This document shows, piece after piece, positions 52,086 through 60,456 of a DNA stretch of 64,000 bases. Each line of letters starts with the position of its first letter. Position 1 is the stretch's first letter. The position numbers and the translations under genes are program-made. The DNA comes from Acidobacteriota bacterium (GTDB taxonomy: Bacteria > Acidobacteriota > Vicinamibacteria > Vicinamibacterales > UBA2999), in the NCBI GenBank assembly GCA_020851565.1, contig JADZCN010000127.1, forward strand, positions 1 to 64,000, given 5' to 3'. A model generated the notes under the pieces. It saw nothing but the letters and a program-made list of their open reading frames with translations, searched no databases and had not been told where the DNA came from.

Positions 52086-53558
52086 TTACCGGCCGGCTGC
52101 ACGTGTCATGGTGCGCAACCGCTCGCGGCGGGCGACGCCCTCGGGCCAGGTGGACCAGGTATCCACCGGACGCGGCACCCGCCAGGTCCAGTTCGTCTCG
52201 TTGACGACACTCGGGGTGTTGATGCGGTCCGTCCACCCGAAGACATCCTGCAGCGGAATCAGGGAAAGATACGAGCCGGAGTCCAGCAGCGCGCGGACGG
52301 CCTCTTCGACAGCCTCCGGGCCCAGCTCCACGGCCAGCGGGTCGATGTCGTGCGTGCCCGTGGTGGCCACCGAGAGCTCCGGGTAGGACTTCGGGTCGAT
52401 GAAAGGCTCGCCTGGCTGGTCCCAGTGCCGCTCCCAGCGCATCACCTTGAACCCGGGCACGCCGAGCGCGGTGATGGACTCGCGGACGAAGGCAGGCACG
52501 GTACCGAGGTCCTCGGCCACGACTTCGGCGCCGCTTCCCACGAATACGCCAACCAGCGCCCCCCCCAGCGCGCGCTGATCGGCTTCATCCGAAGGCTCGA
52601 AGTGCGGCGCGATCGCCTTGTCCAGCGGCCGCACCCACGTCCGATAGAGGCCCACCAGGTGGTCGATGCGGAATCCGTCGAAGAGATCCGCATAGCGGCG
52701 CGCGCGCAGCCGCATCCATTTGTAGTTCGTCTCCGCGAGCGCCCGCCAGCGCCAGGGCGGCAGGCCCCAGTCCTGGCCCTCCGGCGCGAAGGCGTCGGGC
52801 GGCGCCCCCACGGTGGCGTCGAGCCGGAATTGCTCCTGCCGGCGCCAGACGTCGGCGCTGTTCGCGCTGATCATGAACGGCAGGTCCCCAAAGACCCTCG
52901 TGGGCCAAGCCAGGCGGCGCGCCTCGGACCACTGCGCATCCGCCACCCACTGGAGGTACTTCCGGTACGCGACCTCGGCCTGGTGCTCGGCTGCCGCTCG
53001 CGCCATCACGTCGGTGGACCCCGGTCGAAGTTCAGGATCCCATTCCCACCAGCCGCGATTACGCTCCGCCTGGAGGACGGCACGAAACGTGGCGTACTCG
53101 TCCAGCCACCAGGCCTCGCGCGCGCAGAAGAGCTCGAACTGCCTGGCACGCGGCGTGCCGCGGGCGATTTCCAGATCGACGAACCGCTGCCAGGCGCGGC
53201 GCAGCCACTTGTGCTTCAGCCGCCGCACTTCGCGGTACATCACGCGTGGCGCACCCATGACTTCGTCCAGGCTGAGGCGATCCTCGAAGTCGAAGGCGAG
53301 CTCGCCGCCGATGGCCTCGAAATCGAGCAGGGCGGGCAGGGCAATGCAGGTCGGGTCGAGGGCAAACGACGTCAGCGCCGAGTACGGCGAGCGCTCGTCG
53401 TCGGGCAGTTCCAGGATGGGCAGGATCTGGACCACCGCCTGCCCCGCGTCGGCAGCCCAGCGCGCCATCTCCGCAAAGTCGGGGAACTCACCCACGCCCC
53501 AGCTGCGGGACGACACCAGCGAGAACAGCGGCACGGAGATGCCGCTCGTGCGCGTCAT
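52086..53558 (-). CDS. malQ: 4-alpha-glucanotransferase (amylomaltase)
   Basis: This GH77 enzyme transfers alpha-1,4-glucan segments in maltodextrin or glycogen metabolism. The protein has 490 residues. The catalytic nucleophile region is DGFRIDHLVGLYR, the acid/base lies in AEVVAEDLGTVPAFV, and the third Asp in TTGTHDIDPLAVE. N-terminal VPLFSLVSSRSWGVGEFPDF and C-terminal RINTPSVVNETNWTWRVPRP are family marks. Its ATG overlaps the aminotransferase stop (ATGA), so it is translationally coupled to an amino acid gene, an odd pairing. It complements glgC functionally. Confidence 0.94.
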   Translation of the reverse strand: MTRTSGISVPLFSLVSSRSWGVGEFPDFAEMARWAADAGQAVVQILPILELPDDERSPYSALTSFALDPTCIALPALLDFEAIGGELAFDFEDRLSLDEVMGAPRVMYREVRRLKHKWLRRAWQRFVDLEIARGTPRARQFELFCAREAWWLDEYATFRAVLQAERNRGWWEWDPELRPGSTDVMARAAAEHQAEVAYRKYLQWVADAQWSEARRLAWPTRVFGDLPFMISANSADVWRRQEQFRLDATVGAPPDAFAPEGQDWGLPPWRWRALAETNYKWMRLRARRYADLFDGFRIDHLVGLYRTWVRPLDKAIAPHFEPSDEADQRALGGALVGVFVGSGAEVVAEDLGTVPAFVRESITALGVPGFKVMRWERHWDQPGEPFIDPKSYPELSVATTGTHDIDPLAVELGPEAVEEAVRALLDSGSYLSLIPLQDVFGWTDRINTPSVVNETNWTWRVPRPVDTWSTWPEGVARRERLRTMTRAAGR

Positions 53559-54727
53559 GCTTCATCCCCGCCGGCGCGCGCCAGCGTCAGGCCGATGCCG
53601 CGATCGAACACCGCCGGCTCGACGATGAGGCTGAGGACGAGAAACGCCTCGCGGGCGAAGTCGAAGAAGTATCCAGGGTGGACGAGCACGCCGTCCTCGC
53701 TTATGAGCCTGGCGATCAACTCTTGTTCGGGCATCAACGCCGGCACCTGCAGGACCGCGGACCATCCCCCCTCCACCCGCAGCCGCGTCACCGCCGGCCG
53801 GCTCGCACAGGCCTCGCCCAGCGCGTGCAGGTTTCGCCGGATCCGTTCGTGAATGCGCTCGCGGACCACCGCGACGGCTGGCAGGAGCGCGGGCGCGGCC
53901 ACCTGTACGGGAGTCGAGACCGACAGATAGCTGTCGGCGATGATCTCATAGGCGTGCAGCGCCTCGGCCACGCGACCCTCAGGCCCGCCCCATGCAATCC
54001 AGCCGAGTTTCGCCTGCGGCAGCCCGCCGGACTTCGACAGCCCGCCGAGCGTGCACGTCAGCACTTCGGCCTGGTCAAGCACCGACACGGCCTCGGGTGC
54101 GGGCTCGAGCGGGTAGTCGAAGAACACCTCGTCGCCGACGAGCACCAGCTCGTGCGCGGCGCACCATTCGATAAGGGTCGCCAGATCCTCCCGGTGCAGG
54201 AACGACCCGGTCGGGTTGTTGGGCGACACCACGAGCAGCGCGCGCGAGCGCGGCGTGATGGCCTGCCTCACCGAGGGAAGGTCGATGCGCCACGTGCCGT
54301 GGTACTCGAGCTGATACGGCGCCGCTGCAACGCCCTCCAGGCGCGTGAGGTGATCGAACAGCGGATAGCTGGGCTGCGGCACCAGTACCTCGTCGCCGGG
54401 GTCGCAGAACAGCTTGAAGAGCAGCGCGTAGGCTTCGCTGGTGCTCGATGTGAGCGCGATCCTCGACGGGCTGATGACCCGGCCCTGGCGAGCGTACTCG
54501 CGGGCGACGGCCTCGCGGGCCGCGGGCAGCCCCAGCGGCTGGGGATCGTAGGTGAGCGCCGCTGCATCCGCGAGCGGGGCCAGCAGGTCCGCCGGGTACG
54601 TGATGCCGACGCGCGTCGGATTCGTCTCCGTGAGATCGACGAGGGGTCCCCCGGTGGCGCGCCGCGCCGCCAGCGCGCGCGACACGGCGTTCGGGGACAG
54701 GTCCCGCGGCAGGCGCGACGAGATCAT
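53555..54727 (-). CDS. Class I/II PLP-dependent aminotransferase
   Basis: The protein has 390 residues. The fold-type I pattern is plain: LTETNPTRVGITYPADLL, YARQGRVISPSRIALTSSTSEAY, VVSPNNPTGSFLHREDLA, DEVFFDYPL and the PLP lysine in CTLGGLSKSGGLPQAKLGWI. The tail EAFLVLSLIVEPAVFDRGI is normal. The donor specificity cannot be read from the sequence. It starts 16 bases after the HEAT-cyclophilin gene and overlaps malQ at its end. Confidence 0.9.
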   Translation of the reverse strand: MISSRLPRDLSPNAVSRALAARRATGGPLVDLTETNPTRVGITYPADLLAPLADAAALTYDPQPLGLPAAREAVAREYARQGRVISPSRIALTSSTSEAYALLFKLFCDPGDEVLVPQPSYPLFDHLTRLEGVAAAPYQLEYHGTWRIDLPSVRQAITPRSRALLVVSPNNPTGSFLHREDLATLIEWCAAHELVLVGDEVFFDYPLEPAPEAVSVLDQAEVLTCTLGGLSKSGGLPQAKLGWIAWGGPEGRVAEALHAYEIIADSYLSVSTPVQVAAPALLPAVAVVRERIHERIRRNLHALGEACASRPAVTRLRVEGGWSAVLQVPALMPEQELIARLISEDGVLVHPGYFFDFAREAFLVLSLIVEPAVFDRGIGLTLARAGGDEA

Positions 54728-54743
54728 GCGGGGCGCGCGGGCG

Positions 54744-56825
54744 TCACGGCCCCACCAGCTCGATGCGCTCGATGACGTCGCCTTCGAGGATGCCGTCCAC
54801 CACGTCCATGCCGGACACCACCGTGCCGAACACCGTGTACTGGTGATCCAGGCGCGGCGAATCCACCAGGTTCACGAAGATCTGGGCGTCACCCGTGTCG
54901 CGCCCGCGGGTCGAGATCCCCACGGTGCCACGCCGGTGGATGCCCACTTCGTCCCTCATGAAAAGGGCGTCGCCGGCGTACTCGTTCGCGCCGGGGCTTC
55001 CGCCCTGGATGACGAAGTTGGGGGCCACGCGGTGGAACGTGAGCCCGTTGTAGTAGCCCTCGGAGGCGCGGCGCGCGATGCGAACCGACGACAGTGGCGC
55101 GAAATCCGGATCCAGCGAGATGTCGAAGGCGCCACGACCCGTCATCGTCACCCGCAGGCGCCTGCCACGCAGGGCCTGGACCTCCGCAAGCCTCACGACG
55201 GGGGCCTGCAGCGGCCGGGGCGCTGCCGCTCTGGCCCGCCCCATCCAGGTGGTGAGCATCTCGGCCACCTTCGCCGCAATGCGCGCGTCGTAGTCCGCGA
55301 GATACGGCTCGAGATCCGAGGACCGCTCGCGCGCGTCCAGCGACTGCAACCGCTCGAGGAGGGCCATGCGCGGGTCACGCGATGTGTCCTTGCCCTGCTT
55401 CGTGAGCCGGCCGAGCGCAGCGACCAGGGCGGGCACGGCCCTGGCTGCCGTTGCGGGATCCCCAAAGGCCCGCGTGGCGGTGAGAACCAACTGGTGGTCG
55501 TCGCTGCTCAGGGCAGACAGCGCGACGGCCACCGCCTCGGGGCGCTTCACCTCGATGAGCGCATCGAGCGCCGCCTCTCGCACGTTGTGATGCGCGTCGG
55601 CGCCGAGCGTCGTCAGGACGTCCACCGCGGCGAGCACGCCCGCGGCGCGGGCCGCGTACATCCGCACCTGCCAGGTGGGGTGCGTCGCGAAGCGCGGCAG
55701 CGTCGTCCTGGCCCGGGCCGCGTCCTGGCGCGCCAGGGCGACCAGCGCGTGCGCGGGCGCGTGCCACTCGCGTGGGCGATCCGACAGTCCCTCGACGATG
55801 GTCACGAGATCGGTGGCGGCGCTCTCGCCCGCCGGACACGGGGTGCCCAGCAGGTCGATGGCCTGGAGCATCACGTGGGGATTGGGGTCCTTCAAGGCCG
55901 TGCGGATGGGCTGGCACGACGTGGCCTGCAGTCGCCGGCCCCAGGAGCGGAGCGCCTCGAGTCGCACCGGCGCGTCGGCGTCCTTCAGCGCGGCGCGCAG
56001 CAGCGACTCGCGATCGGTGAGCGTCACGTCCGCGCCGGCGGCAACTGCGCCGAGCCGGCGCACCTCGCTGTCGCGATCGCCCAGCGCGCGCTCGATGACG
56101 GATGGGGTCGCCTCGTTTCCGGTGACGAGCGCCGCCATGGCCAGCCGCCTGATCCACGCCGACCGCGGATCGGCCGGAGGCCGCTGCGCTGTCGCGGACC
56201 ATCGCAGGCGGTCCCACGTACGGGGCTGGAGCACGCCAACCTTCCGACTGATCCGGGCGAGCGCCTCGAGGCCGCGCACGGCGCCGGCGATGGCGGGCGT
56301 TTCGGGCTCGGCGAACGACTCGGGCGAAGGCAGCTGTTCCACGAGCACAGCCTCGGTGCGCGCCACCTGTTCCGCGCTGGTGTACGGCAGGCGGCCGAGC
56401 GCTGCGGCGAGTTCACCCCACACCTCCCAGAGGCTGGCTTCGGCGTCGATGGCCGCTCGCTCGATGAGCAGGCCCTGGACCTGCGCAACCGCCTCGGGCG
56501 TGCGGGCCAGCTGCGCCAGCGCCCACGCGGCCTCGGCGCGGATGCCTACGCCATCCCCAAGCGCTGGCGCCACGTAGCGGATCTGGTCCGGCTGTTCGAG
56601 GCGGCCGAGCGCGCGGATGCCCGCGCGCCGCTGCGCGCCGCCCTGCATGGCCTCGCGGATCGCCTCCGCGTTGCGCGCGTCCTCGCCCTGGATGATCTTC
56701 TCCAGCGCGGCCGACTGCGCCTGGGCGGATATGCCGGGCTGTGCCACGGCCACCGCCGGGACCAGGACCATGGATGCGCAGAGCGCCAGGGTCAGCAACC
56801 TCGGCTGTCGCTTTACAATTGTCAC
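54744..56825 (-). CDS. Secreted HEAT-repeat protein with C-terminal cyclophilin domain
   Basis: The protein has 693 residues with a signal peptide (LLTLALCASMVLVPAVAVAQ). About residues 30-520 form HEAT-like helical repeats (YVAPALGDGVGIRAEAAWAL; DAPVRLEALRSWGRRL; HHNVREAALDALIEVKRPEAV). The C-terminal 160 residues are a cyclophilin (YYNGLTFHRVAPNFVIQGGSP; DAQIFVNLVDSPRLDHQYTVFG), a prolyl isomerase for protein folding. The GTG start at 56825 overlaps the preceding stop codon (GTGA), indicating coupling. That GTG lies in a repeat shared with 60425. The fusion is known in acidobacteria; its client is not. Confidence 0.88.
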   Translation of the reverse strand: MTIVKRQPRLLTLALCASMVLVPAVAVAQPGISAQAQSAALEKIIQGEDARNAEAIREAMQGGAQRRAGIRALGRLEQPDQIRYVAPALGDGVGIRAEAAWALAQLARTPEAVAQVQGLLIERAAIDAEASLWEVWGELAAALGRLPYTSAEQVARTEAVLVEQLPSPESFAEPETPAIAGAVRGLEALARISRKVGVLQPRTWDRLRWSATAQRPPADPRSAWIRRLAMAALVTGNEATPSVIERALGDRDSEVRRLGAVAAGADVTLTDRESLLRAALKDADAPVRLEALRSWGRRLQATSCQPIRTALKDPNPHVMLQAIDLLGTPCPAGESAATDLVTIVEGLSDRPREWHAPAHALVALARQDAARARTTLPRFATHPTWQVRMYAARAAGVLAAVDVLTTLGADAHHNVREAALDALIEVKRPEAVAVALSALSSDDHQLVLTATRAFGDPATAARAVPALVAALGRLTKQGKDTSRDPRMALLERLQSLDARERSSDLEPYLADYDARIAAKVAEMLTTWMGRARAAAPRPLQAPVVRLAEVQALRGRRLRVTMTGRGAFDISLDPDFAPLSSVRIARRASEGYYNGLTFHRVAPNFVIQGGSPGANEYAGDALFMRDEVGIHRRGTVGISTRGRDTGDAQIFVNLVDSPRLDHQYTVFGTVVSGMDVVDGILEGDVIERIELVGP

Positions 56826-56839
56826 AGGGACTGTCCCCG
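56815..56839. repeat. GTCACAGGGACTGTCCCCG repeat at a gene junction
   Basis: The motif, with the preceding ACAATT, forms both the last codons of the DPP III gene (GQSL, stop) and the GTG start of the next gene. An identical 25-base copy is at 60425-60449, and related tandem copies at 42388. Confidence 0.8.
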
Positions 56840-58765
56840 ATACTCCAGCATTTGCCGGGCCAGGTCGCACGGATATGAAATCGCCACGTCCACGATGGCG
56901 CCCGCCTCGTTCCGCACCGGTTCCAGCCGCGGCATGACGAAACCCGTGTACGACGGAAGCTTGAGCCGGTCCACCCGCGCGACCACCTCGTCCCTGAGCA
57001 CCGGGTCGAAGTGCACGCCGTACCGCTCGAAGAACACCTTCGCCGCCTCGTAGTCCCCCTCCGACTTCATCCGCTGCACTTCGCGCAGCAGGCCCGCGAC
57101 CCCTTCGTGGAACGCCCTCGTATCCACGACGACGTAATAGGTCTTCCCGTCGCGGAGGCGCCGCTCGATGGCACGGGTGTTGGCCATCAGCCAGTGCACG
57201 ATGGCCTGGCGGTTGCGCATGTGATCTTCTTCGATCGAGTTGCCCTCGCGCACGCGGCGCAGCTGCACGAGCGCATTCCGTGCGTAGGCCTCGTACTCGG
57301 CGCGCACGATGGTGGCCTGCTCGTCGGCCGGCACCAGGCCCAGGGTAGCCAGGTAGGGATCCGCGACGAAGTACAAGGCCACGAGGTCCGCGCGCGTCTC
57401 CTCGAGCGCCGAGTACTGCTCCTTCAGGAGCTCCTGCGGCTGCGCCGTCACGCCGTCGGCCATGCGGCCCGAGCCGTGACCGAGCACCTCGTGGATCTCC
57501 GTGGTCAGCTCGCTGGCAAACGGCGCCCAGTCGCGCGCCCGCTCGGCTTCCGCATCGTCCCACGTGAACTCGTGGCGAAAGCTCTCGGGCTGCGACCTGT
57601 CGTAGGCCTCGAGAACGTTCGAGAGGGTGACGGACTTGCTGCCGTACTGCTCGCGAATGCGCTGGTCGTTCGGAAGGTTGACGCCGATGGGCGTGACGGG
57701 GCCCGAGTCCCCCACTTCCACCACCACTTCGATGGCCATCGCCGTGACGCCCTGCACGACCGGCTTCCGGAATCGCGGGTCGATGGGCATGTGATCCTCG
57801 AACCACTGCGCGTGGGCCGCCAGGGTCCGAATCTTCCCCGTCTTCTCCGGATTGGTGTAGTAGACGATGCCCTCCCACGAGCCCTTGATGCCACGCGCAT
57901 CCATGTAGACCTCGATGAAGCCGTTCATCGTGTCCACGGTGGTGTCGTGGTTCTCGACCCAGGCAATATCGAATGCCGCCCGGTCCGCCTCGCTGCCGGT
58001 CTCGTACAACCGGACGAGCGCCTCGAGCGCGGCGCGCAAGCCCGACGGCGCCACCGCGGCGGCGTCGCGCAGATGCCCGATGATGCGCACGATCTGATCG
58101 TGGTAGCGGCCGCCGACACGGTAGACCTCCTCGACCAGGCGCCCTTCACGCTTCACGAGGCGCGAGTTCAGCGGGTGACGTTCCGTGAAGCCCTCGAAGT
58201 CGGCCATGGTCACGCCGTCGTACAGGTTGTTCGCGCTGGCCTCGAGGATATCGCGCCCGCCCCCGGGAGTCTTGTGCGTCACCATCGGTTCGAACGCCGG
58301 GTCGAAGAACATGGGCGCGAAGCGCGCCACCATGTCCTCGGCCGACTCGCCAGGCTGGAGCGGCAAGGCCGCGCCGTTCGCGGCCGCGCGTGCAACTGCG
58401 TCGGCAAGAGTGCGGGGCGCGAGGCGCAGTACGAACTTGCGGGCTGTCAGGTTGTTGTAGGGGCCCGTATTCAGCCAGAACAGCTTCGTGTAGCGCGTGA
58501 TCTCCGCCAGCACGTCCTCGGGTATTCCGTCGGGATGCGTGAGGACGGCCTCGAGGATGGCCCGCATGGCCAGGTTGTGGCGGTAGCGCTGGTCGTAATA
58601 GATGTCGCGTCCGGCCAGGGCCGCCTGGTAGAGGTGCCAGACGAGCACCTTCTCACCGAGCGGCAGCGCATGGAAGCCGTCGGCGTACAGCTGTACAACG
58701 GCCGCGTCGTCGACCTGTTCGAGCAGGTAAGGCCGGGTGTCGGGAGGGGTCAGGAGATCTGGCAC
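56822..58765 (-). CDS. Dipeptidyl peptidase III (M49 family)
   Basis: This zinc dipeptidase removes dipeptides from the N-terminus of oligopeptides. The protein has 647 residues. The zinc site is TEIHEVLGHGSGRM (HExxxH variant) with the downstream EETRADLVALYF (Glu ligand), as in M49. The body matches throughout (KLFWLNTGPYNN; YRVGGRYHDQIVRIIGHL; FDIAWVENHDTTVDTMNGFIEVY). I placed the start at GTG 58765 (VPDLLTPPDTRP): upstream codons are translated GGTTCTGG and CCCTGAT arrays and continue into the beta-CASP gene. No signal peptide is seen at this start. It ends coupled to the HEAT-cyclophilin gene. Confidence 0.92.
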   Translation of the reverse strand: MPDLLTPPDTRPYLLEQVDDAAVVQLYADGFHALPLGEKVLVWHLYQAALAGRDIYYDQRYRHNLAMRAILEAVLTHPDGIPEDVLAEITRYTKLFWLNTGPYNNLTARKFVLRLAPRTLADAVARAAANGAALPLQPGESAEDMVARFAPMFFDPAFEPMVTHKTPGGGRDILEASANNLYDGVTMADFEGFTERHPLNSRLVKREGRLVEEVYRVGGRYHDQIVRIIGHLRDAAAVAPSGLRAALEALVRLYETGSEADRAAFDIAWVENHDTTVDTMNGFIEVYMDARGIKGSWEGIVYYTNPEKTGKIRTLAAHAQWFEDHMPIDPRFRKPVVQGVTAMAIEVVVEVGDSGPVTPIGVNLPNDQRIREQYGSKSVTLSNVLEAYDRSQPESFRHEFTWDDAEAERARDWAPFASELTTEIHEVLGHGSGRMADGVTAQPQELLKEQYSALEETRADLVALYFVADPYLATLGLVPADEQATIVRAEYEAYARNALVQLRRVREGNSIEEDHMRNRQAIVHWLMANTRAIERRLRDGKTYYVVVDTRAFHEGVAGLLREVQRMKSEGDYEAAKVFFERYGVHFDPVLRDEVVARVDRLKLPSYTGFVMPRLEPVRNEAGAIVDVAISYPCDLARQMLEYRGQSL

Positions 58766-58766
58766 G

Positions 58767-58870
58767 GGTTCTCGGCTTCTCGGGTTCTCGGGGTTCTGAG
58801 GTTCTGGGGTTCTGAGGTTCTGGGGTTCTCGGGTTCTCGGCTTTTCGGGTTCTGAGGGTTCTGACGGTTC
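58767..58870. repeat. GGTTCTGG/GGTTCTCG array before the DPP III gene
   Basis: Degenerate GGTTCTCGG, GGTTCTGAG and TTCTGACGG units fill the region directly upstream of the DPP III start. The array is open in the DPP III frame, which makes an over-long N-terminus possible in automatic annotation. Confidence 0.85.
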
Positions 58871-58897
58871 TGAGGGTTCTGACGGTTCTGAGGGTCT

Positions 58898-58976
58898 GGT
58901 CCTGATCCCTGATCCTTGATCCCTGATCCCGATCCCTGATCCCTGATCCCTGATCCCTGATCCCAGATCCCAGTTC
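58898..58976. repeat. CCCTGAT heptamer array
   Basis: About eight copies of CCCTGATC-like units follow the GGTTCTGG array and end at the stop codon of the beta-CASP gene. Confidence 0.85.
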
Positions 58977-58977
58977 T

Positions 58978-60366
58978 CTAGAGTGCCACGTCCACCTTCT
59001 CGAGGTACTCCGGGATGTGGACGTTCCATCCCAGTTCCCGCTCGATGCGCGCCTTCAACGCCACCTGGGCCGGCGGCTCGCCGTGGACGAGGTAGGTGAT
59101 GCCGGGCGCTTTCGGGAACGTGCGCAGCCAGCGGATCACCTCGCCGGCGTCCGCGTGCGCGGACATGGCGTTCAGCTTCTCGATCCGCGCGTGCACGGGT
59201 ACCCACTGGCCGAACATCTTCACCTGGTGCGCGCCCTCGATGAGGTCCCTGCCCCGCGTGCCGGCGGCCTGGAACCCGACGAAGAGCACGGTGTTCTTCG
59301 GATCGGGCAGGCCGGCCGCCAGGTGGTGCAGCACCCTCCCGCCAACCGCCATGCCGCTGGCCGATATGACGATGGACGGGCCTTTGGCATCCACCACCTG
59401 CTGCGATTCCCGGGCCGACCCCACCGGTGAGAATCGCTCGGTGCAGAAGGCACACACCTCACCGCGCGCGGGCCGCGCGTCCGGATCCAGCTCCGCCGCG
59501 TGGCGGCGGTAGTACTCGAGCGCCTGCACGGCCATGGGGCTGTCTACGTAGACAGGCAGGACCGGAATGGCCTGCTCGTCTTCCAGCTTCTTCAGCCAGT
59601 AGAGCACCTCCTCAACGCGCCCGATCGAGAAGGAGGGGATGATGAGCTTGCCCTTGCGATCGGCCGTTTCCCTGACGATGCGCGCGAGCTCGGCGCCGTG
59701 ATCCTCGGGCGGATGCTCGCGGTCTCCGTAGGTGGATTCCACGAGCAGGACGTCGCACGCGACGCCGGGCGAGGGGTCGGGCAGGACGGGACGGCTGTAA
59801 CGCCCGAGGTCGCCGCCAAAGAGCAGCGTGCCGCCGGTGGCGTTGCTGCGCCGCACACGAACGTATGCCGAACCCAGCAGGTGCCCCGCGTTGATGAACT
59901 CCGCCTCGATGCCCGGCGCGACGGGGGCCGGACGGTTGAACCCGAAGGGCTGCAGCCGGCTGAGCGCCTCGGCCGCGTCGTTCTCGGTGAAGAGCGGCAG
60001 GGCCGGGGTGTGTTTCGCGTAGCGGCCCTGGTTGGCGCGCCGGGCGTCCTCTTCCTGCAGCCGCGCGGCGTCGGGCAGCACGAGCTTGCAGAGGTCCGCC
60101 GTTCCCGCCGTGCAGAAGGCACGGCCACCGAAGCCGTTGGACACGAGGCGCGGCAGCAGGCCCGTGTGGTCGAGGTGCGCATGCGTCAACACCACGGACT
60201 GTACGGATCCCGGGTGCACCGGCAGCTTGGCCCAGTTCCGAAGGCGGAGCGGCTTCAGGCCCTGGAACATCCCGCAGTCTATGAGGATCCGGTGATGATC
60301 GACTTCGAGAAGGTACTGCGAGCCGGTGACGGTGCCTGCGGCACCGAGGAAGGTCAGGGACGCCAT
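58978..60366 (-). CDS. Metallo-beta-lactamase-fold RNA nuclease (beta-CASP)
   Basis: The protein has 462 residues. The zinc motif is VVLTHAHLDHTGLLPRLV; other ligands lie in FINAGHLLGSAYV and LLFGGDLGRYSRPVLPD. Beta-CASP features include VDSPMAVQALEYYRRHA, GMAVGGRVLHHLAAGLPDPKN, TVLFVGFQAAGTRGR and the C-terminal motif NAMSAHADAGEV. Such proteins are endo- or exonucleases acting on RNA. It heads the minus-strand run with DPP III and others, but arrays lie between. TACGAT lies 9 bases before ATG 60366. It diverges from the DegP-like gene. Confidence 0.9.
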   Translation of the reverse strand: MASLTFLGAAGTVTGSQYLLEVDHHRILIDCGMFQGLKPLRLRNWAKLPVHPGSVQSVVLTHAHLDHTGLLPRLVSNGFGGRAFCTAGTADLCKLVLPDAARLQEEDARRANQGRYAKHTPALPLFTENDAAEALSRLQPFGFNRPAPVAPGIEAEFINAGHLLGSAYVRVRRSNATGGTLLFGGDLGRYSRPVLPDPSPGVACDVLLVESTYGDREHPPEDHGAELARIVRETADRKGKLIIPSFSIGRVEEVLYWLKKLEDEQAIPVLPVYVDSPMAVQALEYYRRHAAELDPDARPARGEVCAFCTERFSPVGSARESQQVVDAKGPSIVISASGMAVGGRVLHHLAAGLPDPKNTVLFVGFQAAGTRGRDLIEGAHQVKMFGQWVPVHARIEKLNAMSAHADAGEVIRWLRTFPKAPGITYLVHGEPPAQVALKARIERELGWNVHIPEYLEKVDVAL

Positions 60367-60375
60367 TGGCCAAGC

Positions 60376-60381
60376 ATCGTA
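60376..60381 (-). promoter_or_regulatory. -10-like box (TACGAT) before the beta-CASP gene
   Basis: On the minus strand, TACGAT ends 9 bases before the ATG at 60366. The opposite direction may use TTAACAAT around 60422 for the DegP-like gene. Confidence 0.4.
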
Positions 60382-60424
60382 CTAGAATCTGCTACCCTGC
60401 TGGATCGTCGGTCCCCCGTCGTTA

Positions 60425-60449
60425 ACAATTGTCACAGGGACTGTCCCCG
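60425..60449. repeat. Second copy of the GTCACAGGGACTGTCCCCG repeat
   Basis: This lies 7 bases before the DegP-like start and matches 56815-56839 over 25 bases. The inner palindrome GGGACTGTCCC could form a short hairpin in the leader. Confidence 0.75.
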
Positions 60450-60456
60450 TCTCCCA

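Noticed and set aside
58766-59455. An N-terminal extension of the DPP III frame
   Set aside because: It reads through GGTTCTGG and CCCTGAT arrays and then overlaps the beta-CASP gene, so the start at GTG 58765 is more likely.
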